Positions 5,741 through 6,464 of a stretch of 6,464 nucleotides of DNA are shown piece by piece. Source of the DNA: Oscillospiraceae bacterium (GTDB taxonomy: Bacteria; Bacillota_A; Clostridia; Oscillospirales; Oscillospiraceae); NCBI GenBank assembly GCA_017411665.1, contig JAFQPT010000149.1, positions 1 through 6,464 on the forward strand, in the 5' to 3' direction. The position numbers were made by a program, and so were the translations under genes. Every line of letters starts with the position of its first letter. The stretch's first letter is position 1. The notes below the pieces were generated by a model. It had not been told where the DNA came from. It saw only the letters and a program-made list of their open reading frames with translations, and did not search any database.

Positions 5741-5778
5741 AAAAGAAGGCTTGATAATCAAGCCTTCTTTTCTTTTTT
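5741..5778. terminator. Bidirectional intrinsic terminator between convergent genes
   Basis: AAAAGAAGGCTTG (5741-5753), loop ATAAT, and CAAGCCTTCTTTT (5759-5771) make a perfect 13-bp stem. On the plus strand it is followed by a U-rich tail (U4-C-U6, to 5778), serving the ABC-F gene 10 bases after its stop. On the minus strand six T (5739-5744) serve the opposing gene. The minus-strand stop codon TGA (5758-5760) lies at the loop/stem junction, so one arm is protein-coding. Confidence 0.93.
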
Positions 5779-6464
5779 CCGTTTGGAGAAACGCCGCAGA
5801 GTGCTCTCATTATATGCATTTGCTGCATATACTTTCACAAACAAGCTGGCTAGCAATTCAAATGCAGCCACAAACCAAACCGTAACCAATCCGGCACCTG
5901 CGAAGATAATCAGAATTAATTTCATCGCAAGCATGCAGAAAGCACTTGCCTCACACATACGTCGGGCATTTTGTGCGGATTCCATACCTTCAAAAATTGC
6001 TGAAGTACGACCCATGGGAGCAACTACATCAAAACGATTGGAAATGAGTTCAGAGGTCTTTCCGCCTACACAAACATCATAATCAGCAGCAGAATGATCT
6101 TCACCTGCATATTTCTCGTGATAGAAATATGCCATCTTCCCTTCTGTGTGTTCACTCAGTCGTTCCACAAACTGCATGCGTTCGTCACAGGAATAACCAA
6201 ACGCATAATCTTGGATTCCGGAACGTTCCGCAATAATTTTAGCAGTTTCTTCGGAGTAAGAAGAAACAAACGCAAGACTATCAACGCCGAATTGTTCCAT
6301 GTCAGCGCTTACTTGATCCGTGTAATCACTGATGGGATCTGTCAAAACAATATAGCCCGCATATTGCTTACCTACAAGCAAAAACATCATCTGTCGGTCT
6401 GCGCTCATTTTCTTCGGCAGCAAACCTTTTACGCTTGCCCTCAAAGCCTGAGTACCCAAAACAA
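5758..6464 (-). CDS. C-terminal part of a degenerate P-type-ATPase-like membrane protein (partial)
   Basis: The frame is open to the right edge, so the N-terminus is missing; numbering here starts at the in-frame TTG at 6459. The visible 233 residues are collinear with the C-terminal half of heavy-metal/P1-type ATPases: YAGYIVLTDPI (33-43, usual AGxIALADPIR), SSYSEETAKIIAERSGI (66-82, usual TGDNEETAKAIAKELGI), a stretch ending in AADYDVCVGG (124-133, usual AADVGIAMG), FDVVAP (143-148), then two hydrophobic helices (about 174-193 and 195-213) as in the final membrane pair. The hinge motif TGDN has become SSYS, and the GDGxND Mg site has become roughly YHEKYAGED (113-121). The protein therefore seems unable to perform the normal phosphorylation cycle. 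It ends in a basic tail, RRFSKRKKEKKA. Whether DKTGT survives lies outside the window. Function unknown; P-type ancestry is inferred from collinearity. Confidence 0.72.
   Translation of the reverse strand, partial: VLGTQALRASVKGLLPKKMSADRQMMFLLVGKQYAGYIVLTDPISDYTDQVSADMEQFGVDSLAFVSSYSEETAKIIAERSGIQDYAFGYSCDERMQFVERLSEHTEGKMAYFYHEKYAGEDHSAADYDVCVGGKTSELISNRFDVVAPMGRTSAIFEGMESAQNARRMCEASAFCMLAMKLILIIFAGAGLVTVWFVAAFELLASLFVKVYAANAYNESTLRRFSKRKKEKKA

Noticed and set aside
4643..5761. 372-codon minus-strand open frame opposite the ABC-F gene
   Set aside because: Same antisense effect. The plus frame has complete ABC-F motifs and a proper ribosome binding site.
5758..6459. TTG at 6459 taken as the true start of the minus-strand gene
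   Set aside because: The frame is open to the window edge, no ribosome binding site can be seen, and the protein begins in the middle of a P-type-like domain. It is most likely a 5'-truncated gene.

Overview
The window looks like chromosomal DNA from an endospore-forming Firmicute, most likely class Clostridia. It carries the sporulation pair spoIIGA-sigE, has AGGAGG-type ribosome binding sites and A/T-rich spacers ending in intrinsic terminators, and its FMN oxidase looks like the Cys-rich clostridial subfamily. The genus cannot be fixed from this sequence alone. There is no sign of phage, transposon, CRISPR array, tRNA or rRNA, and no gene-free stretch exceeds about 165 bases.

Layout. (1) 1-1165, minus strand: pyrH (UMP kinase) followed by frr (ribosome recycling factor, cut by the window edge), a core growth operon. 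(2) 1166-1326: a compact divergent control region with candidate promoters for both directions. (3) 1327-2876, plus strand: spoIIGA, a membrane aspartic protease, and sigE, the inactive pro-sigma-E that the protease matures. (4) 2981-4003, plus: an FMN-dependent alpha-hydroxy-acid oxidase-like enzyme with its own good promoter and a strong terminator at 4012-4044. (5) 4136-5731, plus: a YkpA/YbiT-type ABC-F ATPase that acts on ribosomes. (6) 5758-6464, minus: the C-terminal part of a P-type-ATPase-like membrane protein. It converges on the ABC-F gene and shares a bidirectional terminator with it.

How the genes work together. The clear functional unit is spoIIGA-sigE: protease and substrate are made from one mRNA, with the sigE ribosome binding site overlapping the spoIIGA stop codon. 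pyrH-frr is a second unit (nucleotide supply and translation). The oxidase and the ABC-F gene look like separate single-gene units. The growth genes (pyrH, oxidase, ABC-F) are GC-richer with many C-ending codons, while spoIIGA-sigE is clearly AT-rich. This fits different expression levels.

Most worth a second look: the P-type-ATPase-like protein has lost the TGDN and GDGxND catalytic motifs; the ABC-F protein has all its degenerate ATPase motifs in one of its two composite sites, including a natural Glu-to-Gln change at the catalytic Glu; and the pyrH/spoIIGA divergent region has an unusual promoter arrangement. I found no clearly new multi-gene system.
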